The notes under the pieces were generated by a model. The model saw only the letters and a list, made by a program, of their open reading frames with translations, made no database searches and had not been told where the DNA came from. The translations under genes were made by a program, and so were the position numbers. From contig NZ_JAZHSB010000001.1 in the NCBI RefSeq assembly GCF_036924715.1, forward strand, positions 62,001 through 126,000: a stretch of DNA of 64,000 nucleotides, read 5' to 3'. Below, piece after piece: positions 53,855 through 63,375 of the stretch; position 1 is the stretch's first letter, and each line of letters opens with the position of its first letter. The stretch comes from Bradyrhizobium sp. AZCC 1721. Lineage in GTDB: Bacteria > Pseudomonadota > Alphaproteobacteria > Rhizobiales > Xanthobacteraceae.

Positions 53855-55072
53855 CTACAGCGCCTCGCCCTTCAACAATCGCGGCACCTCGCCCGACAAT
53901 CCCGCTGCCTGGCGGATGAACAAGTTCTTCAGCGGCGGCGCGCGATCGACGAGGCCGAGCCCGATATCCCGCACGGTGCGCAGCAGCGTCGATTCGTTCG
54001 AGAACAGAAAATTCAGCGAGTTGGTCGCAACGCCCATGGCCATGGTGTCGAACCGCCGCCAGCGCTGGTAGCGGTCGAGCACATCGGCCTGCCCAGGATC
54101 GATGCCGAGCCGGGCCGCATCGACCACGACTTCGGCCAACGCCGCGACGTCCTTCAGGCCCATATTGAGCCCCTGTCCCGCGATTGGATGAATCACATGC
54201 GCGGCGTCGCCGACCAGCGCCAGCCGCTCGGCGATGAATGAACGCGCAACGAAATAGCCGAGCGGAAACGCGCGCGGCTTGTCGAGCGCCTTGATCTCGC
54301 CGAGGTGCAGCCCGAAGCGCTTCTCGAGCTCATCGTGGAATTCGGCTTCGCCAAGCGCAGTGATGCGTGCGGCCTCGTTCCGGTTCTCGGTCCACACCAG
54401 CGACGAGCGCTTTCCATTCAGCGGCAGGATCGCGAACGGACCCGCCGGGAGAAAATGCTCTTCGGCACGACCGTGATGATCCCGCTCATGGCCGACGGTG
54501 ACTACGATGCCGGATTGATCGTAGTCCCAGCCATGGGTGGCAATGCCGGCGCGCTCGCGCAGTCTTGAGCGCGCGCCGTCGGCGGCGACCAGCAAGCTTG
54601 CCTCGATGACACCGCCGTCGGCGAGCGTCACGGTGACGCCATCGGAACGTGAATCGTAAGTCGAAACGGCGGTAGCCCGGAGATCGATGCCATCGGCTTC
54701 GGCGCGCTCCACCAGCGCGTCGATCAGGCGGCGATTCTCGACCATGTGGGCAAACGGCTCGCCGGGTTCGACATCTCCCGCAAACGTCAGGAATACCGGG
54801 CGTGTCGCGTCATCCAACCTGGAGTCGGTAACGACCATGTCGAGGATGGCTTGCGAATCCGACACCTGATTCCAGACGCCGAGCGTCTCAAAAAGCCGCC
54901 GGCAGGCGGCCACAATAGCGGTCGCGCGTGGGTCGCGGCTCGGCCGCAGCCCGAGCGCGGGATCGGCGACGACAACGGGAATCTCCGCGCCAAGGCCCTG
55001 GCGGAGCGCCAGCGCCAGCGCCAGCCCGGCAAAGGCGCCGCCGCAGATGACAATACTTCGCTGTGTCGCCAT
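53855..55072 (-). CDS. UbiH/UbiF/VisC-family FAD-dependent hydroxylase
   Basis: A 405-residue flavoprotein monooxygenase. The N-terminal FAD motif is IVICGGAFAGLALALAL. LLVAADGARSRLRERAGI (DG motif) lies at about 165-182, and the second FAD segment is LVGDAAHVIHPIAGQGLNMGLKDV at about 290-313. This is the ubiquinone-ring hydroxylase family; which ring position it acts on is not evident. It acts at the inner membrane face. Confidence 0.88.
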   Translation of the reverse strand: MATQRSIVICGGAFAGLALALALRQGLGAEIPVVVADPALGLRPSRDPRATAIVAACRRLFETLGVWNQVSDSQAILDMVVTDSRLDDATRPVFLTFAGDVEPGEPFAHMVENRRLIDALVERAEADGIDLRATAVSTYDSRSDGVTVTLADGGVIEASLLVAADGARSRLRERAGIATHGWDYDQSGIVVTVGHERDHHGRAEEHFLPAGPFAILPLNGKRSSLVWTENRNEAARITALGEAEFHDELEKRFGLHLGEIKALDKPRAFPLGYFVARSFIAERLALVGDAAHVIHPIAGQGLNMGLKDVAALAEVVVDAARLGIDPGQADVLDRYQRWRRFDTMAMGVATNSLNFLFSNESTLLRTVRDIGLGLVDRAPPLKNLFIRQAAGLSGEVPRLLKGEAL

Positions 55073-55165
55073 GCCATCCGTACCCGGTTACGCCCTCAGA
55101 CCAGACTTGCTACCTGATAATAGCTGGGCGAAACAGAGCCGAGAAACAAGGTCCTTAACCAGATG

Positions 55166-55253
55166 TCACTCCGGGGCGCACTTAGCGCGAACCCGGAATC
55201 CAGAGGTTTGGCACGAGATTCCGGGTTCGCCTCTTCGAGGCGCCCCGGAATGA
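55166..55253. repeat. Palindromic repeat (TCATTCCGGGGCGC arms)
   Basis: TCACTCCGGGGCGC (55166-55179) pairs with GCGCCCCGGAATGA (55240-55253) with one mismatch, and an inner perfect 14-bp pair GCGAACCCGGAATC/GATTCCGGGTTCGC lies within. A typical Bradyrhizobium dispersed element, here in the divergent space between the UbiH-like and tesB genes. Confidence 0.8.
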
Positions 55254-55282
55254 CGGCGCCTCCACGAATTGAAAGCACTACC

Positions 55283-56143
55283 ATGTCCAAAGGCCTGATT
55301 GACCTGATTTCCATCCTCGATCTCGAGCCGCTCGAGGTGAACCTGTTCCGCGGCAACAGTCCGAAGACGAGCTGGCAGCGGGTGTTCGGCGGACAGGTGA
55401 TCGGGCAGGCCATGGTCGCGGCATGCCGCACTGTCGAAGGCCGCCTGCCACATTCGATCCATTGCTATTTCATCCTGCCCGGCGATCCGCAGATTCCGAT
55501 CATCTACGAGGTCGAACGGCTGCGAGACGGCAAGAGCTATTCGACCAGGCGCGTCACCGCGATCCAGCACGGCAATGCGATCTTCTCCATCATGGTTTCT
55601 TTTCATGCCGAGGAGGAAGGCGCCTTCGACCATCAGGACAAGATGCCGGACGTGCCGCCGCCGGAGAAACTCACCGCCGAGGAAGTGGCAAAACAGCCGA
55701 TGTTCCGCGAGATGCCGGAATTCATCCGCCGCTACTACGAATCCGACCGGCCGATCGAACTGCGCCCGGTCGAGCTCGGCCGCTATTTCGGCCAGAAGAT
55801 CGACGACGGGCGCATCCATGTCTGGATCCGCACAGCAGCCAAGCTGCCCGACAATCCGGCGCTGCACATGTGCGCGCTGGCCTATGCGTCGGATTTCTCG
55901 CTGCTTGACGCCGTGATGGCGCGCTACGGCCGCACGCTGTTTGACAAGCGCATGATGCCGGCGAGCCTCGATCACGCGATGTGGTTTCACCGACCGTTCC
56001 GCGCCGACGAATGGCTGCTCTACGCGCAGGATTCGCCGAGCGCGCAGGACGGCCGCGGATTGACCCGCGGCCTGATCTTCAAGCCTGACGGCACACTGGT
56101 GGCGTCGGTCGCCCAGGAAGGCTCGGTCCGCCAGCGCAAGTAA
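55283..56143 (+). CDS. tesB: Acyl-CoA thioesterase II
   Basis: A 286-residue double-hotdog thioesterase. The first hotdog has FRGNSPKTSWQRVFGGQVIGQAM and HSIHCYFILPGDP. The second has MCALAYASDFSLLDAV with the catalytic Asp, SLDHAMWFHRPFRADEWLLY, and SVAQEGSVR with the Gln. It hydrolyses medium- and long-chain acyl-CoA. ATG 55283 is used; GAAAG is seven bases upstream, and the longer frame crosses the palindromic repeat. Confidence 0.93.
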   Translation: MSKGLIDLISILDLEPLEVNLFRGNSPKTSWQRVFGGQVIGQAMVAACRTVEGRLPHSIHCYFILPGDPQIPIIYEVERLRDGKSYSTRRVTAIQHGNAIFSIMVSFHAEEEGAFDHQDKMPDVPPPEKLTAEEVAKQPMFREMPEFIRRYYESDRPIELRPVELGRYFGQKIDDGRIHVWIRTAAKLPDNPALHMCALAYASDFSLLDAVMARYGRTLFDKRMMPASLDHAMWFHRPFRADEWLLYAQDSPSAQDGRGLTRGLIFKPDGTLVASVAQEGSVRQRK

Positions 56144-56155
56144 GAGCGCGACCTC

Positions 56156-57630
<1,475 letters not shown>

Positions 57631-57721
57631 GACATCACGGAATTCAAGGCGCGGCGGCAACGACGCTGAACGCGCGAAGCCAAGAAGCGGCAACGAAACG
57701 ACAACCGGCCGGGGGAATTTT

Positions 57722-59029
57722 ATGGGGGCACCATCGTACCGCGCAGCAGGCAATGCTGCGCTCATTGCTCTTGCGGCGAGCTTCGCACTCATCACGCCGG
57801 CGCAAGCCGAGACGTCGACCATCAGTGCCGCCGACACCGCGTGGATGATCGTCGCCACCGCGCTGGTGTTGATGATGACGATACCGGGCCTGGCGCTGTT
57901 CTATTCCGGCATGGTGCGCAAGAAGAACGTGCTGGCGACCATGGCGCAAAGCCTCGCCGCCGTCGCGATCATCTCGATTCTCTGGGTGGCCTTCGGCTAT
58001 TCGCTGGCTTTTGTCGGCGATGGCGCCTGGATCGGCACGCTCGATCGCTGGTTTCTGACCGGCATGACGATGGAGAGCGTCAATCCGGCGGCGAAGACGA
58101 TTCCGGAAGCGCTTTTCATGCTGTACCAGATGACGTTTGCGATCATCACGGTGGCGCTGGTGGCGGGCGCGGTGGCCGACCGGATGCGGTTCTCGGCCTA
58201 TCTCCTGTTCTCCGTCGGCTGGTTCATGTTCGTCTATGTGCCGCTCGCGCACTGGGTGTGGGGCGGCGGTTTTCTTGCCACCATGGGCGTGCTGGATTTC
58301 GCCGGCGGTCTCGTCGTGCATCTTTCCGCCGGCGTCGGCGGACTGGTGGCTGCGATGGTGATGGGCCGGCGTCACGGCTATGGCAGCGAGAACCTCGCGC
58401 CGTTCGACCTCTCGCTCGCCGTGATCGGCACCGGATTGCTGTGGGTCGGCTGGTTCGGCTTCAACGGCGGATCGGCGCTGGCCGCGAACTCGCGCGCGGT
58501 CATGGCGATCACCGCGACGCATCTGGCCGCCTGCGCCGGCGCGCTGACCTGGGCCGCGATCGAATGGGCAACACGACGCAAACCGTCGGTACTCGGCATG
58601 ATCTCGGGCGCGGTTGCGGGCCTCGGCACAATCACGCCAGCCTCCGGATTCGTTGCGCCCCGGCATGGCGTCGTGATCGGCGTCGTCGCGGGAACGCTCT
58701 GCTTCTGGGCCTGCACCTGGCTCAAGCAGCGCTTCAAATATGACGACTCGCTCGACGTGTTCGGCGTTCACGGCATCGGGGGATTGACCGGCACATTGCT
58801 TGCCGGCGTCTTCGCGGTGAACGCGATCGGGGGCACTGCCGGCCTGATCGAGGGCAATGCACAGCAGGTACTGACCCAGCTCTATGGCGTCGCGGTCACG
58901 CTCGTCTGGTCTGGCGGCATTACCTTTATCCTGCTCAAGCTGGTGGGCGTGTTCGCGCCGCTGCGGGTATCTTTCCAGCAGGAGCTGGAAGGCCTCGACA
59001 TCTCGCAACACGGCGAAGCCCTGCAATAG
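57722..59029 (+). CDS. amtB: Ammonium transporter AmtB (first copy)
   Basis: A 435-residue ammonium channel. A cleavable signal-like N-terminus (ending AQA, about residue 29) precedes 11 helices. The twin-His pore pair is in VVHLSAGVGGLVAAM and FGVHGIGGLTG, and GWFGFNGGSAL and YDDSLDVFGVHG are conserved. It conducts NH4+/NH3 across the inner membrane and is gated by GlnK. It is shorter than the second copy because it lacks the periplasmic insertion at about 180-215. Confidence 0.95.
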   Translation: MGAPSYRAAGNAALIALAASFALITPAQAETSTISAADTAWMIVATALVLMMTIPGLALFYSGMVRKKNVLATMAQSLAAVAIISILWVAFGYSLAFVGDGAWIGTLDRWFLTGMTMESVNPAAKTIPEALFMLYQMTFAIITVALVAGAVADRMRFSAYLLFSVGWFMFVYVPLAHWVWGGGFLATMGVLDFAGGLVVHLSAGVGGLVAAMVMGRRHGYGSENLAPFDLSLAVIGTGLLWVGWFGFNGGSALAANSRAVMAITATHLAACAGALTWAAIEWATRRKPSVLGMISGAVAGLGTITPASGFVAPRHGVVIGVVAGTLCFWACTWLKQRFKYDDSLDVFGVHGIGGLTGTLLAGVFAVNAIGGTAGLIEGNAQQVLTQLYGVAVTLVWSGGITFILLKLVGVFAPLRVSFQQELEGLDISQHGEALQ

Positions 59030-59211
59030 GCCACCCACCGGGTTACCGTTTGCTCTGCTGCTGAGCACGATTGCGCTGGCCGTCAGGCCCTGCCCACGTT
59101 TTGGGCACGTCTGACTACGCTTTGGGCGCGGCGGAATGGCGCAGGAAGATGCAGTTCTCCTAGAGGGCGAAAAGGTCCGGATTCATAGTCTGTTAGGGAA
59201 CGATCCCGATC

Positions 59212-59227
59212 TGGCACGGCATTTGAT
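59212..59227 (+). promoter_or_regulatory. Sigma-54-type promoter upstream of the second glnK
   Basis: TGGCACG (59212-59218), four bases, then TTGAT (59223-59227). The -24 element matches the sigma-54 consensus fully; the -12 element has GA where GC is usual. Transcription would start near 59239, 93 bases before glnK. I could not find a convincing NtrC site further upstream. The remaining bases of the 302-base spacer hold no gene. Confidence 0.65.
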
Positions 59228-59331
59228 TCTAAGGGTCTCGGCTGTGCCCGCGTAGTGAACATCTCCGCGTGGTGAACCTCAGTCGAGAACGCCCGGTCCG
59301 CTGACCCGGGCCCAAGCGGGGACCAAGACCC

Positions 59332-59670
59332 ATGAAAATTGTTATGGCGATCATCAAGCCATTCAAACTCGAAGAAGTCCGGGACGCCCTGACCGCCATA
59401 GGCGTTCACGGCCTCACGGTGACGGAAGTCAAAGGCTATGGCCGCCAGAAGGGCCATACGGAAATCTATCGTGGCGCCGAATACGCCGTGAGCTTCTTGC
59501 CCAAGATCAAGATCGAGGTCGCGGTCGCCTCGGATCAGGTCGACAAGACCATCGACGCCATCACATCGGCTGCCAAGACCGGACAGATCGGCGACGGCAA
59601 GATCTTCGTCATCAACCTCGACCATGCGGTACGCATCCGCACCGGCGAGGCAGATGCCGCGGCCCTCTGA
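59332..59670 (+). CDS. glnK: PII signal transduction protein GlnK (second copy)
   Basis: A 112-residue PII protein very similar to the first copy. It shares [17 protein letters not shown] with Tyr51, and [11 protein letters not shown]. Differences cluster in residues 52-80 and the last third (INLDHAVRIRTGEADAAAL). The near-identical N-terminal 50 residues point to duplication of the glnK-amtB pair. It is preceded by a sigma-54-like promoter and followed by its own amtB after 38 bases. Confidence 0.95.
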   Translation: MKIVMAIIKPFKLEEVRDALTAIGVHGLTVTEVKGYGRQKGHTEIYRGAEYAVSFLPKIKIEVAVASDQVDKTIDAITSAAKTGQIGDGKIFVINLDHAVRIRTGEADAAAL

Positions 59671-59708
59671 TTTCGCGCACAAACCTTACCACTCAGGAGT
59701 AAAATCAA

Positions 59709-61151
59709 ATGACGTTTAAACGTCCCTATAGCGCGGGACTGGCGGCCCTCGCAGTCGGCCTGTTCGCCGCGACCGCTGCCTACGCCGAGCCGACGGTCAA
59801 CAAGGGAGACAACGCCTGGATGCTGACGTCGACAGTGCTGGTGCTGTTGATGACGATTCCGGGTCTGGCGCTGTTCTATGGCGGTCTCGTCCGCTCCAAG
59901 AACATGCTCTCAGTGCTGATGCAGGTTTTCTATACCGTCTGCATCGTCACCCTGCTTTGGGCGCTCTACGGCTACAGCCTCGCTTTCACCGGCGGTTCCG
60001 ACTTCATCGGCGGCTTCTCCAAGGCCTTCCTGATGGGCGTGACGACCGATTCGAAGGCCGCGACTTTCAGCGTCGATGCCAACATCTCGGAGCTCATCTA
60101 TATCTGCTTCCAGATGACCTTCGCGGCGATCACCCCCGCCCTCATCGTCGGCGCCTTCGCCGAACGCATGAAGTTCTCGGCGATCGCCTTGTTCGTCCCG
60201 CTCTGGGTCACGCTGATCTACCTCCCGATCGCGCACATGGTTTGGTATTGGCCGGGTCCGGACTTGATCACGGACGCTGCCAAGGCGCTTGCCGCGGCGG
60301 CTGACGGTGCAGCGAAGACCGCGGCCCAGGCCAAGCTCGACGAGATCAACGCCGACGCCGGCTGGATCTTCAAGAAAGGCGCTATCGACTTTGCGGGCGG
60401 CACCGTGGTGCACATCAACGCCGGCATCGCCGGTCTGGTCGGTGCGCTGCTGATTGGCAAGCGCGTCGGTTACGGCAAGGAGCTGATGGCTCCGCACTCC
60501 CTCACCATGACCATGATCGGTGCTTCGCTGCTCTGGGTCGGCTGGTTCGGCTTCAACGCCGGATCGAACCTCGAAGCCTCCGGCGGCGCCGCGCTCGCCA
60601 TGACCAACTCCTTCGTTGCGACCGCAGCGGCGGCGATGGCCTGGATGTTCGCGGAATGGATCGTCAAGGGCCACCCCTCGGTGCTCGGCGCGCTGTCGGG
60701 CGCGGTCGCGGGCCTCGTCGCCGTCACGCCCGCGGCCGGCTTCGCCGGTCCGATGGGAGCGATCGTGCTCGGTCTCGTGGTCGGCGTCGTCTGCCTGTTC
60801 TTCTGCACCGTGGTGAAGAACTCGCTCGGCTATGACGACTCGCTCGACGTGTTCGGCGTCCACTGCGTCGGCGGCATCGTCGGCGCGCTCGGCACCGGTA
60901 TCCTGGTGAATCCGGCCCTCGGTGGCACCGGCGTCATGGATTACGTCGCGGGCAAGATCGCAGACTACGACTTCGTCGCGCAGATGACCTCGCAGCTCTG
61001 GGGGGTCTGCACCACGCTGGTGTGGTCCGGCATCGGCTCGGCGATCCTGTTCAAGGTCGTCGATGTGATCGTCGGGCTGCGCGTCAACGTCGAGACCGAG
61101 CGTGAAGGCCTCGACGTCACCGAGCACACCGAGCGCGCATACAACATGTAA
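59709..61151 (+). CDS. amtB: Ammonium transporter AmtB (second copy)
   Basis: A 480-residue ammonium channel with a signal peptide (about 1-26, ending AYA). It has the conserved twin-His segments VVHINAGIAGLVGAL and FGVHCVGGIVGAL, and YDDSLDVFGVHC. An extra Ala/Lys-rich stretch of about 35 residues (about 180-215) after HMVWYWPGPDL makes a longer periplasmic loop than in the first copy. AGGAG precedes ATG 59709. A strong terminator at 61235-61270 ends the unit. Confidence 0.95.
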   Translation: MTFKRPYSAGLAALAVGLFAATAAYAEPTVNKGDNAWMLTSTVLVLLMTIPGLALFYGGLVRSKNMLSVLMQVFYTVCIVTLLWALYGYSLAFTGGSDFIGGFSKAFLMGVTTDSKAATFSVDANISELIYICFQMTFAAITPALIVGAFAERMKFSAIALFVPLWVTLIYLPIAHMVWYWPGPDLITDAAKALAAAADGAAKTAAQAKLDEINADAGWIFKKGAIDFAGGTVVHINAGIAGLVGALLIGKRVGYGKELMAPHSLTMTMIGASLLWVGWFGFNAGSNLEASGGAALAMTNSFVATAAAAMAWMFAEWIVKGHPSVLGALSGAVAGLVAVTPAAGFAGPMGAIVLGLVVGVVCLFFCTVVKNSLGYDDSLDVFGVHCVGGIVGALGTGILVNPALGGTGVMDYVAGKIADYDFVAQMTSQLWGVCTTLVWSGIGSAILFKVVDVIVGLRVNVETEREGLDVTEHTERAYNM

Positions 61152-61234
61152 GTTCTCCCGGGGTGCGATCTCTTGGAAGGGGTCGCATCCACAACTCCGG
61201 TTCGGGCACATACCCGGCAATGCCCTGACCGTTG

Positions 61235-61270
61235 AGGGGCTCCAGCGCAAGCTGGAGCCCCTTTCTTTTT
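61235..61270 (+). terminator. Strong intrinsic terminator after amtB
   Basis: GGGGCTCCAGC (61236-61246), GCAA loop, GCTGGAGCCCC (61251-61261), then TTTCTTTTT. A perfect 11-bp stem, extended by an A-T pair, with a stable GNRA-type tetraloop and a U-tract. Confidence 0.93.
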
Positions 61271-61316
61271 GTGCGCGCCTTGAGCTTTGAGCGGCTGCGC
61301 CGCGGTAGGCCTCCGG

Positions 61317-61732
61317 CTACACGCCTGTCTCGCCGTTCGGTGCGATCAACGTCACTGTCGGAAAGTAAGTTCGATAGCGGCGCGTATCGCGTGTCAAAAG
61401 CGGAAGCTGTTCGACCGCCGCATGGGCGCCAATAAAAAATCCGGAAGCACGCTGCTGCGGGCGCCGCCCGCGTTGCGATACTGAACAGAAGCCTTACCTG
61501 CGAGAAACAGCGCCATTCTCGGTATCGGCGCGACGGTGATGCCCGCCTGCGACAAGGCCGCTTCGAAATCTTCGATCACCGGAAAACGTATGGACGTTTC
61601 AGCAAAAATCACGTCATTGATCAGCAGCGGCCCTTGGCGGGCGGCGTCCTCCAGACGAGCAAGCGACCACTCCCACCGGCCCGGAGTCTGGATAAAGACA
61701 TCCAGAAGGACGTTGGAATCGACCAGCGTCAC
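61317..61732 (-). pseudogene. VapC-like PIN-domain toxin, frameshifted in a homopolymer
   Basis: The frame from ATG 61732 reads as a PIN domain (VDSNVLLDVF with Asp5, VIFAET with Glu45, LPDF with Asp98) but then runs into LLAPMRRSNSFRF and stops at 112 residues. Adding one base in the T6 run of the coding strand (A6 at 61434-61439) restores DFFIGAHAAVEQLPLLTRDTRRYRTYFPTVTLIAP and a stop at 61317-61319, giving a normal PIN length of 138 residues. The fourth acidic residue (in LTRD) is lost in the short form, so the toxin is probably inactive unless slippage restores the frame. Confidence 0.85.
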
Positions 61733-61735
61733 ACG

Positions 61736-61963
61736 CTAGTCCCCGCGCGTGATCGCCATAATCTCATCCGTGGAAAGACCCGGGCCGACGATACCAACCA
61801 GTTTGGCAAAACGACTGGGCTCGCTTGTATCGGCTTTTTCGATCACGATGGTACCATCCGCAGCGCATCGGAACTCGACCTTGCTTCCCGGAACGATCCC
61901 CAGATGTTCACGAACGGGCTTGGGAATTGTCACTTGGCCCTTACTCGTAACTGTCGTCGCCAT
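61736..61963 (-). CDS. vapB: VapB-like AbrB/MazE-family antitoxin
   Basis: A 75-residue AbrB-type swapped-hairpin DNA-binding protein: TSKGQVTIPKPVREHLGIVPGSKVEF is the diagnostic segment. The C-terminal part (residues about 44-75) should bind the PIN toxin. The stop is three bases before the toxin start. GGGAG lies upstream of the ATG, and a pair of direct repeats at 61980-62009 is a likely operator. Confidence 0.9.
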   Translation of the reverse strand: MATTVTSKGQVTIPKPVREHLGIVPGSKVEFRCAADGTIVIEKADTSEPSRFAKLVGIVGPGLSTDEIMAITRGD

Positions 61964-61979
61964 AGCGGAACTCCCGGAA

Positions 61980-62009
61980 GTAATACCCGCTCAAAACATG
62001 GTAATACCC
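61980..62009 (-). promoter_or_regulatory. Direct-repeat operator of the vapBC-type operon
   Basis: GTAATACCC occurs at 61980-61988 and again at 62001-62009, 21 bases apart, two helical turns on the same DNA face. It lies 17 to 46 bases ahead of the antitoxin start, as expected for autoregulation by the VapB-VapC complex. Confidence 0.6.
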
Positions 62010-62135
62010 CGCAACTTGTCCAGACCAGCCGATGGTTAATCGCGTCTTAACCTCGCCGTATCTATGGTGGTTTGATCGGTTTCCGGGGCTCGCTTAAGTC
62101 CTTTGATCGCTTTTGAAAGTGCTGGCGTTTCAGAC

Positions 62136-63362
62136 ATGGCAATGATCGCCTCTTCCGGCGTGGCGCAGGGCGCCGGCAGTGCAACCCCTGCCGGTCAGGC
62201 CGAACGCTCGCCGTTCTTGCGCACGACCGAGCTGCTGGCGCCCTACCAGCCGGCCAAGCCATTGATCACGCTGTCATTGGGCGAGCCGCAGCACCCGGTG
62301 CCTGGCTTCGTCGGGCCGGTGCTGGCGAAACACATTGCCGAGTTCGGCCGCTATCCGTTAGCTAAGGGCATCGAGCCGTTCCGACGCGCCGCCGCCAGCT
62401 GGCTTTCGACCCGGTTCCAGCTCCCCCGCCCGATCGACCCCGAGAGCGAAATCCTGGTGCTGAACGGCAGCCGCGAAGGGCTGTTTTTTGCGGCGATCAC
62501 CGCCGCCCGCTATGTTGGCCCGCGCAAGGGCAGGCCCGCGATCCTGATGCCTAACCCGTTCTATCCGGCCTATGGCGCAGGCGCCCGGGCCGCTGGTTGC
62601 GAACTGATCTACCTGCCGACCACACTCGCCAACGGATTCCTACCGGATCTCGATACGCTCGACGAGGCGACACTGGCCCGAACCGTCGCGATGTTCATTG
62701 CCTCGCCCGCCAATCCGCAAGGCGCCGTCGCCTCGCGCGACTACTTCACGCGGCTGAAGACCCTCGCCGACCGCTACGGCTTCATGATCCTGAGCGACGA
62801 GTGCTATTCGGAAATCTACACCAGGCAGGCGCCGGGCAGCGCCCTGGAATGCGCCGGGCCTGATTTCACCAACGTCGTTGCATTCCAGTCGCTGTCGAAG
62901 CGTTCCAATCTGCCGGGCATGCGCGTCGGCTTTGCCGCCGGGGATGGAAAGTTCCTCGCTGCCTTTCACGAGTTGCGCAACGTCGCGGCACCGCAGGTGC
63001 CGGTGCCGCTGCAACACGTCGCGGTCGCCGCCTATAGCGACGAGACGCATGTCGAAGAAAACCGCAGGCTTTATCGCATCAAGTTCGATCTTGCCGATCA
63101 GATCCTGGGCAGCCGCTACGGCTATGTGCGGCCTGCCGGCGGCTTCTGCGTCTGGCTCGACGTATCCCAGCGCGGCGGCGACGAGGCGGCGGCGGTGAAG
63201 CTTTATCGGGATGCTGGCGTCCGCGTGATCCCCGGCAGCTATCTGTCGCGGCTGCAGCCCGACGGCTTCAATCCCGGCGCGGGCTACATCCGTCTCGCGC
63301 TGGTCTCAGACAGTGAATCAACGGCCGAGGCATTGCACCGGCTGGTCGAAATTCTGGATTAA
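62136..63362 (+). CDS. Class I/II aminotransferase, DapC-like
   Basis: A 408-residue fold-type I PLP enzyme. Segments: LSLGEPQHPVPGFV near the N-terminus, LNGSREGLFFAAI, SPANPQGAVASRDYF, SDECYSEIY, and the PLP-lysine region SLSKRSNLPGMRVGF; a C-terminal IRLALV contains the substrate-carboxylate Arg. It resembles N-succinyldiaminopimelate aminotransferase (DapC) of lysine synthesis, but other aminotransferases share this pattern. The start could be ATG 62136, ATG 62142 or an upstream TTG; no ribosome-binding site decides. The ftsK gene follows. Confidence 0.82.
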   Translation: MAMIASSGVAQGAGSATPAGQAERSPFLRTTELLAPYQPAKPLITLSLGEPQHPVPGFVGPVLAKHIAEFGRYPLAKGIEPFRRAAASWLSTRFQLPRPIDPESEILVLNGSREGLFFAAITAARYVGPRKGRPAILMPNPFYPAYGAGARAAGCELIYLPTTLANGFLPDLDTLDEATLARTVAMFIASPANPQGAVASRDYFTRLKTLADRYGFMILSDECYSEIYTRQAPGSALECAGPDFTNVVAFQSLSKRSNLPGMRVGFAAGDGKFLAAFHELRNVAAPQVPVPLQHVAVAAYSDETHVEENRRLYRIKFDLADQILGSRYGYVRPAGGFCVWLDVSQRGGDEAAAVKLYRDAGVRVIPGSYLSRLQPDGFNPGAGYIRLALVSDSESTAEALHRLVEILD

Positions 63363-63375
63363 TCGCAGGGCCCCA

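Noticed and set aside
57644..61250. Long minus-strand frames across both amtB genes
   Set aside because: They mirror conserved transporter genes and consist of Arg/Asp/His-rich low-information sequence.
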